Below, piece by piece: positions 53,324 through 61,864 of a stretch of 64,000 nt of DNA; the stretch's first letter is position 1, and the number at the start of each line of letters is the position of its first letter. The notes under the pieces were generated by a model. The model was not told the origin of the DNA, did no database searches, and saw only the letters and a list, made by a program, of their open reading frames with translations. The stretch is from Evansella caseinilytica (lineage in GTDB: Bacteria; Bacillota; Bacilli; Bacillales; Salisediminibacteriaceae): positions 682,001-746,000 of the forward strand of contig NZ_FNPI01000001.1 of assembly GCF_900107275.1 (NCBI RefSeq). The letters are read 5' to 3'. Both the position numbers and the translations under genes were made by a program.

Positions 53324-54169
53324 TTGAAAACATTTACAACTGGTGAGTTTGCAAAAATATTCGGTATTAAGAAAGATACTCTGTTTTATTATGACAAAAT
53401 AGGCTTATTTAAACCAGCAGGCATAAGAGATAACAGATACAGGTACTATACAACACAACAATTAGATGTCTTTTCGGTGATTTATTCATTAAGAGAGCTT
53501 AAATTTCCGATAAAATTATTGGAGGATTATCTTGAAACCCCATCGCCAAGGGCTCTGATAGAATTATCAAAAAAACAGCTAAGTAAAATCGCTGAGGAAA
53601 TCGAAAAATTAGAACAAATTCATTCTATTTTGCATAAAGTCATTGAACAATCGGAAGAGGCTTTAAATGCACATTTAGATGAAATTGTATTTAAAAGTCT
53701 TGAAAAGGAATATGTTTTACTTAGTGACAAAAATCCTTCAGAAAGTGATACCAGTATTGAAGAATGGTGCAACTTTCATGATCATTTTTTAAGTAAAATA
53801 AAAGCAAAGGGCCCTTTATACATTGGGTCTGTAATCGATAAAAATGATTTAATGTCGGGTAGGTTTGGAAGAGTTGAAAGATTATTTGTGAGAACCAACC
53901 AGGAGACTGACACGGTAAAACAGGCTGGAATATATGCGATAAGTTATTATAAAGGCAGTTATGAAAGAATAGGGGATTTTTATAAGGGATTTATTAGAAA
54001 ACTTAACGAAACAGGCTATACAGTGTGTGGGGATGCTTACGAAGAATATTTGCTTAATGGGTTATCCACGCCCAATAGTGAAGATTATGTAACCAAAATT
54101 AGTGTAAAGGTTAATATGCCCTGTGTAGTACAAACGGCAGAAAACGACCCCCGCTTAAACGAGTCGTAA
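53324..54169 (+). CDS. MerR-family regulator with GyrI-like effector domain (BltR/BmrR type)
   Basis: 281 residues. The winged helix 'TTGEFAKIFGIKKDTLFYYDKIGLFKP' starts at residue 5, a coiled coil spans ~80-120, and a C-terminal effector-binding domain (~135-270) includes 'YAISYYKGSYERIGDFYKGFIRKL', typical of the BmrR/GyrI fold that binds hydrophobic cations. The start is TTG 53324 with GAGGG close by. A 3-codon minigene (AAGGAGGCGATGAAAAATTAG) sits just upstream. TTGCCA-N17-TATTGT in the 53216-53324 gap may be its promoter. The gene is AT-rich and probably regulates itself and the divergent deiminase gene. Confidence 0.88.
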   Translation: MKTFTTGEFAKIFGIKKDTLFYYDKIGLFKPAGIRDNRYRYYTTQQLDVFSVIYSLRELKFPIKLLEDYLETPSPRALIELSKKQLSKIAEEIEKLEQIHSILHKVIEQSEEALNAHLDEIVFKSLEKEYVLLSDKNPSESDTSIEEWCNFHDHFLSKIKAKGPLYIGSVIDKNDLMSGRFGRVERLFVRTNQETDTVKQAGIYAISYYKGSYERIGDFYKGFIRKLNETGYTVCGDAYEEYLLNGLSTPNSEDYVTKISVKVNMPCVVQTAENDPRLNES

Positions 54170-54336
54170 ATTCCGTTCACTAAAAGACGGAAAAAAAAAT
54201 TAATTTTGATGGAATCCCTGTAACGAAAGGTCGACAGGGGTTTTTCTTTCCTTCTCATTCCCTTGCCAATGTGACTTCTTAGTGTTATAGTGTGTATATT
54301 GATATATACAGTATGACACTAGGGAGGTTGATTTTT

Positions 54337-54834
54337 ATGAATTTTTTTGAGTTTCTATGGATATATATTCTTGTATTTTTATTGGCGGCGGCTCCGTTTT
54401 TTGAAGCGTACGCTGTTGTGCCGATCTCAGTTGTGGCAGGTTTGTCGGTCATTCCGGCAGTGCTTCTCGGGTTGTTAGGCAACATTCTGACGGTTCTGGT
54501 TGTCATCTTGTTTGTGAATAAAATTAAACAGTGGCGCAGCAAACGCAAGCAGGAAGACGGAGAACATGAAAACCAAGGGAAACGATCCGCGAGAGCACGG
54601 AAAATTTGGGAAAAATTCGGTCTGCCCGGTTTGGCGCTGATCGGTCCGCTGTTTGTCGGAAGTCACTTAACGGCATTCATGAGTGTGACTTTGGGTGGAA
54701 CAAAAAGAAAAACCTTCCATTGGATGACGGCGAGCATCACGATATGGACCATCGTATTTACCGTCCTTGTCCATTTTGGCATTGACTTCATTGGCAGTGA
54801 TAAACAAGGGTTTCTTCGTGATTTTTTTGAGTAA
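54337..54834 (+). CDS. Small multidrug export protein (Sm_multidrug_ex family)
   Basis: 165 residues with four membrane segments. The family signature 'FEAYAVVPISVVAGLSVIPA' lies at about 24-43 and 'GLPGLALIGPLFVGSHLTAF' near 100-120, separated by a basic cytoplasmic loop ('KRKQEDGEHENQGKRSARARK'). ATG 54337 follows GGGAGG. Members are annotated as small exporters by homology, but direct functional evidence in the family is thin, so transport is inferred. Confidence 0.82.
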   Translation: MNFFEFLWIYILVFLLAAAPFFEAYAVVPISVVAGLSVIPAVLLGLLGNILTVLVVILFVNKIKQWRSKRKQEDGEHENQGKRSARARKIWEKFGLPGLALIGPLFVGSHLTAFMSVTLGGTKRKTFHWMTASITIWTIVFTVLVHFGIDFIGSDKQGFLRDFFE

Positions 54835-54890
54835 AACGGGTACGCTTGCATAAGAGGTGATTGTACTGTTTGAAAATGGAGGCGTTTTGA

Positions 54891-55631
54891 ATGATACATC
54901 AGACAATCTGGCTCGTAAAAAAAGAATTGAAATATCATCGGACACCATTTTTTTTCACCATGGTGGTTACAGTTATTTTTGGAATGCTGGGAGCTTCTCT
55001 TCTTGAACCGGCAACCCGCCATCTATTTGGTGCGGAGTCCGTTTATTACCCAAAATTTGCGGCAGATATTTTATTTATTTTTGCTACGCCAAGTTTCGGC
55101 GCACTATTCATCTCAGGCCCATATTTAAGTTATCGGACAATCAAAGACGATCCGTTCACAAAAAGGATGGCGTTTTTTCGCTCGCTGCCGATTCCTGTAC
55201 ACGTATTGGCCAACAGCAGGACAATCATCATGCTGATTATCTTGGCGATCCTTTCCGTCATTTATTATTTAACAATTGTATTCAGCGTCCCTGCTTCATT
55301 TTTTGATTATTTTTCCATTGGAGAATTTCTTATCTTCAGCCTGCTTTGGTTTGGATACGGCCTTGCCCTTGCCGGAATGAATCCCTTCCTTGAGTACGGA
55401 ACGAATGGGAAAATGTTGCATCTTGCGCCGTTTATATTTTTAGGAATTTGTATGGCGGCGATCTTTCCCTTCTATTTTTTATCAGAATACACCATCGTGG
55501 AAGCGAGTCTGCTGGCGGTAAAAACATACCGTTGGCCGGTTGCCCTCATTGCGTTGGGCGTCGGCATTGTCGGAAGTATCTTTTGGAAGAAGCTGCTCGT
55601 CAACCGCCTGCGAAACAGAGATTATCTGTAA
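54891..55631 (+). CDS. ABC-2 type transporter permease
   Basis: 246 residues with six membrane helices, the layout of ABC-2/YtrC/YhcI-type permeases ('PSFGALFISGPYLSYRTIKDDPFTKRMAFFRSLPIPVHVLANSR' region spans helix 2 and the coupling helix). GGAGG precedes ATG 54891. It is followed after 18 nt by a YtrA-type GntR regulator and then by the cognate ATPase. Probable export or stress-sensing system responding to cell-envelope-active compounds; inferred from YtrABCDEF/YhcFGHI precedents. Confidence 0.85.
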   Translation: MIHQTIWLVKKELKYHRTPFFFTMVVTVIFGMLGASLLEPATRHLFGAESVYYPKFAADILFIFATPSFGALFISGPYLSYRTIKDDPFTKRMAFFRSLPIPVHVLANSRTIIMLIILAILSVIYYLTIVFSVPASFFDYFSIGEFLIFSLLWFGYGLALAGMNPFLEYGTNGKMLHLAPFIFLGICMAAIFPFYFLSEYTIVEASLLAVKTYRWPVALIALGVGIVGSIFWKKLLVNRLRNRDYL

Positions 55632-55649
55632 TGGGAGGGAAAAGGGAAC

Positions 55650-56060
55650 ATGAAGCTGCCGATCCGCGTATCTGAAGAAAGCAGAGAACCGATCTATCAC
55701 CAAATTGAAGCCCAAATTAAATCCCTGATTGTCAGCGAACAACTTCCGCCGGGTACGCCGCTGCCTTCCATCCGTGCGCTGTCCAGCGACTTGGCATGCA
55801 GCATCATCACGACGCGCAGAGCCTATCAGAACTTGGAAAACAGCGGAATGATCAAAACGGTCCAAGGGAAAGGCACGTTCGTAAAAGAGATGGAGCAGGT
55901 GGTAAAATTAGAAGCGAAGCGCAAGGTCGTTTATGATGCATTTGTGAGGGCTGTGGGGCAAGGGAAACAAGTAGGCTGCTCCAAAGAAGAAATGCAAGCT
56001 ATTTTTGACGAAGTAATCAGACAAGCTGATGAAATAACTGGAGGATCAGAAGGAGGATGA
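55650..56060 (+). CDS. GntR regulator, YtrA subfamily
   Basis: 136 residues. The N-terminal winged helix 'PIYHQIEAQIKSLIVSEQLPPGTPLPSIRALSSDLACS' region is followed by the short (~50-residue) all-helical YtrA-type dimerisation tail ('EEMQAIFDEVIRQADEI'). YtrA-type repressors control the ABC transporter operon they belong to. The gene is placed between the permease and the ATPase, and its stop overlaps the AGGAGGATGA region at the ATPase start. Confidence 0.92.
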   Translation: MKLPIRVSEESREPIYHQIEAQIKSLIVSEQLPPGTPLPSIRALSSDLACSIITTRRAYQNLENSGMIKTVQGKGTFVKEMEQVVKLEAKRKVVYDAFVRAVGQGKQVGCSKEEMQAIFDEVIRQADEITGGSEGG

Positions 56061-56062
56061 GC

Positions 56063-56938
56063 ATGGACAATTTCATGTTGAATATACGCGGTTTGACCAA
56101 GCGGTTTGATAAATTTACCTTTGGCCCGGTTGATTTGCAGGTGGAAAAAGGCACGGTATTGGCGCTGGTCGGTGCAAACAGCTCTGGAAAAACTACATTT
56201 TTTCGCCTGCTGATGAGTATACTCCAGCCCGATGACGGTACTATTGAGCTGCTACACCAACGTCTTGCAGACAATGAAACGGAGCTGAAAAAGCAGGTGG
56301 GATTCGCCGGGGAATTACTCGCCCCGTTTGAGCACTTGTCAATTAAAGAGCTGGCTTCCCTCATCTCCTATTGGTATCCGACATGGGATCACGAGCGATA
56401 TACCTACTTCATCGAAAGATACGCCATTGATGACAGTGCCAAACTCGGGAAAAGCTCTAAAGGAACGTGGAAAAAAATAGAATTTATTTTTGCTCTGTGT
56501 CACCGTCCGCAACTGCTGTTGCTGGATGAGCCGTCCGCCGGCGTGGATATCAGTTCCCAGAGAAAAATACGGGAGGATGTCACAGCATTCATGGAGGACG
56601 GGGAAAAAAACGTTGTTCTCGCAACACACAATATTGAGGAAATCAAGCATCTGTGTGATTATGTTGCTATTCTTCATAAAGGGAAACTGGTCCGTACTAT
56701 TCTGAAAGATGATATTTTCGACAACTGGTCGAGAGTATGGTTGCCTTCAGTGACGAAAAAAATAGCTGACCACCCCAACACCGTAGCCATTGCTGAGCAT
56801 CCGCCGCAAATTGTCACGGATAATCTGGAGGAAACGGAAAAGCTGCTGCAGGAGGAACGGATGAACGTGCTTAACAGACAACGTCTCCAACTGGATGAAG
56901 TCATCGAGTATATTGGTTCGCCTCCTCCTGGACGTTGA
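56063..56938 (+). CDS. ABC transporter ATP-binding protein (YtrB/YhcG-like)
   Basis: 291 residues. Walker A 'GANSSGKTT' (about 41-49), Walker B 'LLLLDEPSAGVD' with catalytic Glu (about 155-166) and switch His in 'LATHNIEEI'. The signature is degenerate, 'SSKGTWKKIEF' instead of LSGGQ, as in the YtrB/YhcG/BcrA-type group. A C-terminal ~80-residue extension follows the ATPase core. ATG 56063 is preferred over 56057 because AAGGAGG would otherwise abut the start. It should energise the permease at 54891-55631. Confidence 0.9.
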   Translation: MDNFMLNIRGLTKRFDKFTFGPVDLQVEKGTVLALVGANSSGKTTFFRLLMSILQPDDGTIELLHQRLADNETELKKQVGFAGELLAPFEHLSIKELASLISYWYPTWDHERYTYFIERYAIDDSAKLGKSSKGTWKKIEFIFALCHRPQLLLLDEPSAGVDISSQRKIREDVTAFMEDGEKNVVLATHNIEEIKHLCDYVAILHKGKLVRTILKDDIFDNWSRVWLPSVTKKIADHPNTVAIAEHPPQIVTDNLEETEKLLQEERMNVLNRQRLQLDEVIEYIGSPPPGR

Positions 56939-56984
56939 AGCAGTCACGGCTGGTACAACCGTCACAGGGGGGGCGCTGCTCTGA

Positions 56985-57185
56985 CGGAAAAATCAAATAA
57001 ATGGACGGAAAAGAGGGAAGAAAAGACGGAATTAATTGTAAAACCGCCGGAATCCCATCCCAAATCGACGGGAAAACCATCGTCTGACTATCCCGCCATG
57101 CCAGCTGACGGAAAAATGATGCAGTTGGACGAGGAAAAAATGTAGAAAGATCTTAATTTAGACGGAATTCCGTGCTGACTCGGCG
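56985..57185. repeat. Family E minisatellite-like GACGGAAAAA repeats, copy 2
   Basis: About eight occurrences of GACGG(A/G)A(A/T) at ~20-35-bp spacing. This is the opposite orientation to 42085-42205. It has no coding potential. Confidence 0.5.
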
Positions 57186-57207
57186 GGATTCCTTGTACAA
57201 ACCGAAC

Positions 57208-57305
57208 TCATGAGGACAAGACGAGGGTCGAAGCGATGTCGAATGTCCTCAAGAAGCGTTCATGAGGACAAAACGAGTTGTGAATCGCATCAAACTGTCC
57301 TCAAG
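57208..57305. repeat. Tandem GAGGACA/TGTCCTC hairpin repeats (family C), copy 2
   Basis: Two ~52-bp units TCATGAGGACAA(G/A)ACGAG..TGTCCTCAAGAAG, matching 690-835. Confidence 0.65.
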
Positions 57306-57399
57306 AAGGAATTAACCTCCTCCACCTAGCTCCCTACCGCTCCCCTGCTTTTAACTGTCAAACGGCTTCGTTTCCGCACCATCCCTCCCTTCGCCTTGC

Positions 57400-58452
57400 T
57401 CACTCTTCCACCTTTTGATTATTCTGGAATTCCGGTGCAATGCGGTCGATTCTGTTCGTCCAAATGCCGCCGCGGAAGTCTTTAGGCAACCGCTCAAGGT
57501 CTTCGACAGTATCATAACCTTCCGACCACCTGCCGCCACCGGCAACGATAACCACCTGTGTGCCAACTGTTTCCATGCGAGTTAAAAATTTATTCGGCCA
57601 CCCCCACAACCACGGGGCATATTTTTCGGGAATAAGCAACAGTGTTTTTTCGCAGGCGGACGGAATATACCCTGACCAGCCGGCTGCTAAATAAGGAATA
57701 AGACAGCTTTTCATCGTCGCTTTGGACATGACCGCGACTTCCGGAAGCAGTTCTTTAAAAGCAGCAACAGGCTCATCTCCGCCGTAAACAGTGATATTTT
57801 CTCTTTCCATCTCTGAAAGATTGGCGAGAAAACGGGCGAGCTGAACGCCCTCTTCCGCCTCGTTGCTTTTGATGTGAATCAGAAAGGCCTCTCCGGGAAA
57901 ATGATCGAACACTTCTGCCAAGGACGGCATCAGTCCGATGCCCTGTCCACGGAAAGGATATGTTTTTCCATTGTCCGCTGTATAACCGTAGCCGATATCC
58001 AACTGCTTGAGCTCAGCCATTGTGTATTCCTTTGGTTCCCCGCTTCCATCTGTCCGGCAGTCAAGTGTCCAGTCATGGAAGACGGCAAACTGGCCGTCTT
58101 TTGTCGGCCGGATATCCAGTTCCACCTGATCCGCGCCAGCTTCAAAAGCAGCCTCCATTGACGGGATGGTGTTTTCCAAATATGGATGCTCCGGCTCGAA
58201 GATGCGCTCTGCCGTGCAAGTATCTCCGTCAATGCCTTCCATGCTGAAGGTCTGTCCGAGCCCGCGGTGCGCAACGAGAAAAGGGCCGCCGTTCCCATCC
58301 CGATCCTTTGTAAGATAAGAACTGTTGTTTATATAAATGAAAAGGAGGAAGATACCAACTGCAATCGCCACTCTTTTAAACGACGGATGTTTAAAAAAAG
58401 CGTTTTTTTGAACACGCGCTTTACTTGTTTTCATTCGTCTCATTGTTTTCAC
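57400..58452 (-). CDS. Membrane-anchored glycerophosphodiester phosphodiesterase
   Basis: 350 residues. The basic N terminus and one membrane helix (about 27-42, 'RVAIAVGIFLLFIYI') are followed by an extracytoplasmic GDPD domain. Catalytic features: His-Arg in 'LVAHRGLG' (about 60), 'LENTIPSMEAAFEAGADQVELDIRPTKDG' region with metal-binding Glu/Asp, and general-acid His in 'AVFHDWTLDC'. It would hydrolyse glycerophosphodiesters to glycerol-3-phosphate and an alcohol on the outside of the membrane. ATG 58452 lies after AAAGGTGAAAAC. A 21-bp direct repeat lies ~75 bp upstream. Confidence 0.9.
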   Translation of the reverse strand: MKTMRRMKTSKARVQKNAFFKHPSFKRVAIAVGIFLLFIYINNSSYLTKDRDGNGGPFLVAHRGLGQTFSMEGIDGDTCTAERIFEPEHPYLENTIPSMEAAFEAGADQVELDIRPTKDGQFAVFHDWTLDCRTDGSGEPKEYTMAELKQLDIGYGYTADNGKTYPFRGQGIGLMPSLAEVFDHFPGEAFLIHIKSNEAEEGVQLARFLANLSEMERENITVYGGDEPVAAFKELLPEVAVMSKATMKSCLIPYLAAGWSGYIPSACEKTLLLIPEKYAPWLWGWPNKFLTRMETVGTQVVIVAGGGRWSEGYDTVEDLERLPKDFRGGIWTNRIDRIAPEFQNNQKVEE

Positions 58453-58526
58453 CTTTCTTCACGGTTTGAAGAGATCTGCCCTTTACCTTTTTGAAGACAA
58501 ACCTTATGATAAGTATGACCATGATC

Positions 58527-58568
58527 ATTGACATGATAAGCTTATAAATTGACATGATAAGCTTATAA
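58527..58568. repeat. Two tandem 21-bp repeats with ATAAGCTTAT palindrome
   Basis: ATTGACATGATAAGCTTATAA is repeated exactly twice with no gap. Each copy contains a 10-bp palindrome (ATAAGCTTAT) and a TTGACA. The location upstream of the minus-strand phosphodiesterase gene suits a double operator. Function unproven. Confidence 0.6.
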
Positions 58569-58627
58569 AAGGAAGTCTTGCTTTCTCAATAGCCGTCGGA
58601 TGATAAACGGATAACAGAACAATAATG

Positions 58628-58803
58628 TTTGTTCAAAAAGCTGGAGATAACAGCGCCAGGAAGATCAAAGCGCGGGACTCACGAGCAGCGGAATGAACAC
58701 GGAACGTATACAGGACGTACACGTGATGTACGTGAGCAGCTCAGTGACAACGCATCAAAAATCACCGGCACCGTTTTCCGGACTTTTTGAAAAACGCTGG
58801 AAA
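58628..58803. repeat. Possible family A relative
   Basis: The left end TGTTCAAAAAGC and the right end GGACTTTTTGAAAAACGC match the terminal parts of family A, but the ~150-bp interior (CACGAGCAGCGGAATGAACACGG..) matches only loosely the second half of 17349-17626 (GAGCAGCGGAACATACG..). It fills the gap before the FHA gene. Confidence 0.4.
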
Positions 58804-58826
58804 AACATTTTTTACAGGAGTGAACC

Positions 58827-59525
58827 ATGAACATATCTCACGTTTTAATCGTTGAACAAGGAACGCCTTTTGAAGAAGGGGCTTTTATACCACTTAGCGG
58901 TGTCAAAACCGTTTTAGGCAGACAAGGAAATCAGTGGGACCCTGATATCGCCTTCAACAATGTGTTTGTTTCGCGGAAGCACCTGATCATTCACCGGAAG
59001 AACGGACAATTTTTTATTGAAGATTTAAACAGCAAGCACGGAACGTTTTTAAACAATCAGCGGCTGAAGGCGAACGAGCAGGTTCCGCTGCGCGTCACAG
59101 ATAAAATTACGCTTGCCAACGAGCTTATCCAGCTTTCTTTTTCAGCCAATCTTGACGAAACGTTCGACATGCTTCCAGTAAATAAGAGCGTGGCTGGTCA
59201 TGTGGCGACAGACTGCTATTTGGATCCGCTGAAACAGGAGGCCGTCATTCAGGAAGTGCCGTATCAGTTTTCAGGAAAAGAATACATGTGCTTTGAATAT
59301 CTATTGCAAAACAGAGACGGATTCGTTTCCAAAGAAGCATTGAAAAAGAAAGTTTGGCCGGAGCGGTGCGGCAATGCCGAAGAGACGCCGGATGTAAGCA
59401 ATGAAGAAATAAATGTTCTCCTTTACCGCATCCGAAGAAAGACGCAGCGGCAAATCTGTATTGAAAATATCCGGGGGAAAGGATATATTCTTTCGTTTCA
59501 CGAAGAAGCAGGGAGAGGGCATTGA
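58827..59525 (+). CDS. FHA domain protein with C-terminal winged-helix DNA-binding domain
   Basis: 232 residues. Residues ~10-110 form an FHA phosphothreonine-binding domain: 'VLGRQG', 'FVSRKHLIIH' (the SXXH motif) and 'NSKHGTFLNNQRL' (the NG-like turn). Residues ~145-230 form an OmpR/PhoB-type Trans_reg_C winged helix ('LLQNRDGFVSKEALKKKVWP', 'NVLLYRIRRKTQ', 'IENIRGKGYIL'). The combination suggests a transcription factor gated by Ser/Thr phosphorylation (PrkC-type kinase) rather than by a receiver domain. AGGAG precedes ATG 58827. Targets unknown. Confidence 0.88.
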   Translation: MNISHVLIVEQGTPFEEGAFIPLSGVKTVLGRQGNQWDPDIAFNNVFVSRKHLIIHRKNGQFFIEDLNSKHGTFLNNQRLKANEQVPLRVTDKITLANELIQLSFSANLDETFDMLPVNKSVAGHVATDCYLDPLKQEAVIQEVPYQFSGKEYMCFEYLLQNRDGFVSKEALKKKVWPERCGNAEETPDVSNEEINVLLYRIRRKTQRQICIENIRGKGYILSFHEEAGRGH

Positions 59526-59784
59526 ACCCGTATCAGAGCTGACACATCGAAAAATCGGATGGAGGCTTTCGTCTGCCAGGTGAACGGTCCACCTGCAAAA
59601 ATCCTTATAGGCAAGGCTTCAACAAACGCTGCGCTTCCCGGTGAAACAAAAGTTCCGTGTACACGTATATATCATTATGACAGCAGTAAAATCAGCAAGA
59701 ATAGCCTGAGAAAAAAGCCTTCCTTTGGTCCGGTGCCATGGGAATAGTGCAGATGCATCAAACAAGACAAAAGGATGTGGAAAT

Positions 59785-60783
59785 ATGGGAATCGATGTCG
59801 AACAAGTTGTCGAGGAATACAAAACAATTTTCAGCCAGATGAAAAAAAAGTTAAGGTGGCAGATGACCGATGAGCGGTTTCTGATGATGATTTCCTCCCT
59901 ATATATTATCAACGGCAAGCCGTTCGATCTGCAGCGATTTGCTGCCATAAGCGATTATATTAAAAAGAATGTTGGCATGTTTTCCACCTTGAAGTCGACG
60001 CAACGGTTTTCCACCGCAGCGATGCTTGATCTCCGTTTTGAAAAGCCGGAGAAGAAATTCCATGAGCTTCTCGATGTCTATGAAAAGCTGGTGAAAGGCG
60101 GTTTCAGACGAGGGAGCTATACTTACATTGCCGGGCTGAGCCTGCTGACAAAGGATGCGGAAGCGGAGCGAAACCACGATGAATTGATCAACCGCGCGAT
60201 GGATGTCTTTAAAGGAATGAAAAAGGGGCATTTGTTTCTTACCGGCGAGAGTGATTATCCGTTGGCGGTGCTTCTAGCCCAATTGAACCGCCCTGTAGAG
60301 GATATGCTGGACAGGATGGACAATTACTATGAAAAATTAAGTAAAACCGGTTTTCGCAAAGGAAACGACCTCCAGTTTTTAAGCCATATTCTTGCCTTGC
60401 AAACAGAGGCGGAGGCGAATGAGTTAATCGACCGCTGCAACCGGCTGGCAGAAGATTTTAAACAGGCGGGGCGGCGAGTAAAGCGAATGTACTATCCTTC
60501 CGTCGGCTTGCTTGCGACTCTGGAAAGCAGCTCCGAAGAAGTGGAAAACGTGATGAGCTTTGTTGACCGGCTGAATGGTGATCAACAGTTCCGCTGGCAG
60601 AAGGATATGAACTTTATCACTGCGGTCAATTTTATTGTCAAGGACAAAGTGGAGGATACCGATGTAGTAAGTGCGGGAATACAGACAACGATTGAAAGCC
60701 TTATCCAGGCACAGCAGGCAGCAATGATTGCGATGATGGCTGCTGCTGGCTCCGCCGCTGCCGCGTCAAGCAGCAGCAATTGA
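59785..60783 (+). CDS. DUF4003 family protein
   Basis: 332 residues, mostly alpha-helical with no signal peptide or membrane helix. It matches the Bacillaceae DUF4003 pattern: 'QMTDERFLMMISSLYIINGKPFD' near the N terminus, 'GMFSTLKSTQRFSTAAMLDLRFEKP', 'LTGESDYPLAVLLA', 'GFRKGNDLQFLSHILAL' and 'KRMYYPSVGLLATLE'. The C terminus ends in a Met/Ala/Ser-rich tail. ATG 59785 follows AAAGGATGTGG. Function unknown; in this family some neighbours are stress-response genes, which I cannot confirm here. Confidence 0.82.
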   Translation: MGIDVEQVVEEYKTIFSQMKKKLRWQMTDERFLMMISSLYIINGKPFDLQRFAAISDYIKKNVGMFSTLKSTQRFSTAAMLDLRFEKPEKKFHELLDVYEKLVKGGFRRGSYTYIAGLSLLTKDAEAERNHDELINRAMDVFKGMKKGHLFLTGESDYPLAVLLAQLNRPVEDMLDRMDNYYEKLSKTGFRKGNDLQFLSHILALQTEAEANELIDRCNRLAEDFKQAGRRVKRMYYPSVGLLATLESSSEEVENVMSFVDRLNGDQQFRWQKDMNFITAVNFIVKDKVEDTDVVSAGIQTTIESLIQAQQAAMIAMMAAAGSAAAASSSSN

Positions 60784-60919
60784 CTGTTGTGTTGAAGTTT
60801 AAGAAGCGTTCCCGCCAGGCTGACAGCAACGGTTATCAGTCTGGTGGAGCGCGGCACCACATTCCTATCCTGGAAGGGGGCATCGATCCGGGATGAGCAA
60901 CGATTGTTTAAGCCCTGCT

Positions 60920-61255
60920 TCAGGATGAAACCTGCGCCATTTGTTTTGACAATTCCTCCATAAACCGTTCTTCGTCCGCCGGTGAAATATTAATGCTGCC
61001 AAAAGCAGCGGTTAGATAAAAAATTTCCAGTCCGGAAGCAGCCCCATCAGCCGATAGCCAATCCATGGCTTCGATGTCGGAGCCACCTTCGTGATTTCCT
61101 GAGATTATATTTTATTTCTGAGCGGCCCCGCTTTGACGAATAAGAACTCCTCGCGCAATTCGTAACGGATATCAACCATCATCCATAACAAATGTTTGAG
61201 CTGAAGCCTTTCCTCAGTATACTGACTGAATCCAATCTTCTGTTTTTGTTTCCAT
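60920..61255 (-). pseudogene. Broken bacterial PH-domain (bPH_4-like) gene
   Basis: A ribosome site (ACGGAGG) and ATG at 61255 open a frame that stops after 13 codons. A shifted frame continues '..YTEERLQLKHLLWMMVDIRYELREEFLFVKAGPLRNKI' before a stop at 61105. The original frame then gives '..GLEIFYLTAAFGSINISPADEERFMEEL..' to a stop at 60920. The strand pattern 'YELREEFLFVKAGP' and the final 'ISPADEERFMEEL' resemble the start and end of bacterial PH-domain proteins, with the middle (the PALSL-type segment) missing. The interpretation as one decayed gene with an internal deletion is mine. Confidence 0.4.
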
Positions 61256-61543
61256 TGCCAATACCTCCGTTATCATCATGCATCCACAATGACGAGTGAG
61301 CGGCGCAGAAGTTTCATCCAAGCTTTCGGAACCACTTTCTCCTTCCAACAATGTTTCCAAGCGACTGGCTGATCTTAAGTAATATTTATGGAAAAACAGA
61401 TAGTTGTATGTCATGGTAAAAAAGCAGTGTAGCATCTATTTTCCCTTTTGCTCTAGGTCGAAAGCCACTACCAAATTTCACCTGCATATAGATATAATGG
61501 CATTATTGTATTTTGAATAAAAGATAGCGAAAGGGTGGAAGTT

Positions 61544-61864
61544 GTGATTATTTGGCGAGGTTGGGGGATTTTGAATTTAATTATCCTCATTCTAGTGGCT
61601 TTTCTGGTCCATACCGTGGTGCCAAGGGGCCTGGTGAACGATAAAGTACTCAACGCCTTTGTTTTTATCATTTCGGGAATCATTATTTGGTATGCGGGAA
61701 AAGCGCTTAATGCGAAAGCGAATAGAGTGATGGTCGATCAGGAAACAGGTGAGCAATATCGCATGGGGAATCAACATAGTTTTTTCTTTATTCCAATGCA
61801 ATATTGGGGACCGATTGGTTTGATCGGCGGTATTTTTCTTATCGTTTCCACCTTTTTTGGATAA
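61544..61864 (+). CDS. Small membrane protein, function unknown
   Basis: 106 residues with three membrane helices (about 8-24, 36-52 and 88-104) and a short polar loop ('NRVMVDQETGEQYRMGNQHSF') carrying a DXETGE turn like those in TM2-type or zinc-ribbon-less small membrane proteins. The second GTG (61544) is favoured by AAAGGGTGG; GTG 61535 is also in frame. It stands alone. A hairpin GGCGGA / TCCGCC follows at about 61931-61957. I do not recognise the family. Confidence 0.65.
   Translation: MIIWRGWGILNLIILILVAFLVHTVVPRGLVNDKVLNAFVFIISGIIIWYAGKALNAKANRVMVDQETGEQYRMGNQHSFFFIPMQYWGPIGLIGGIFLIVSTFFG

Noticed and set aside
59559-59747. 62-codon frame between the FHA and DUF4003 genes
   Set aside because: No ribosome site at a proper distance and no recognisable protein features; likely chance.
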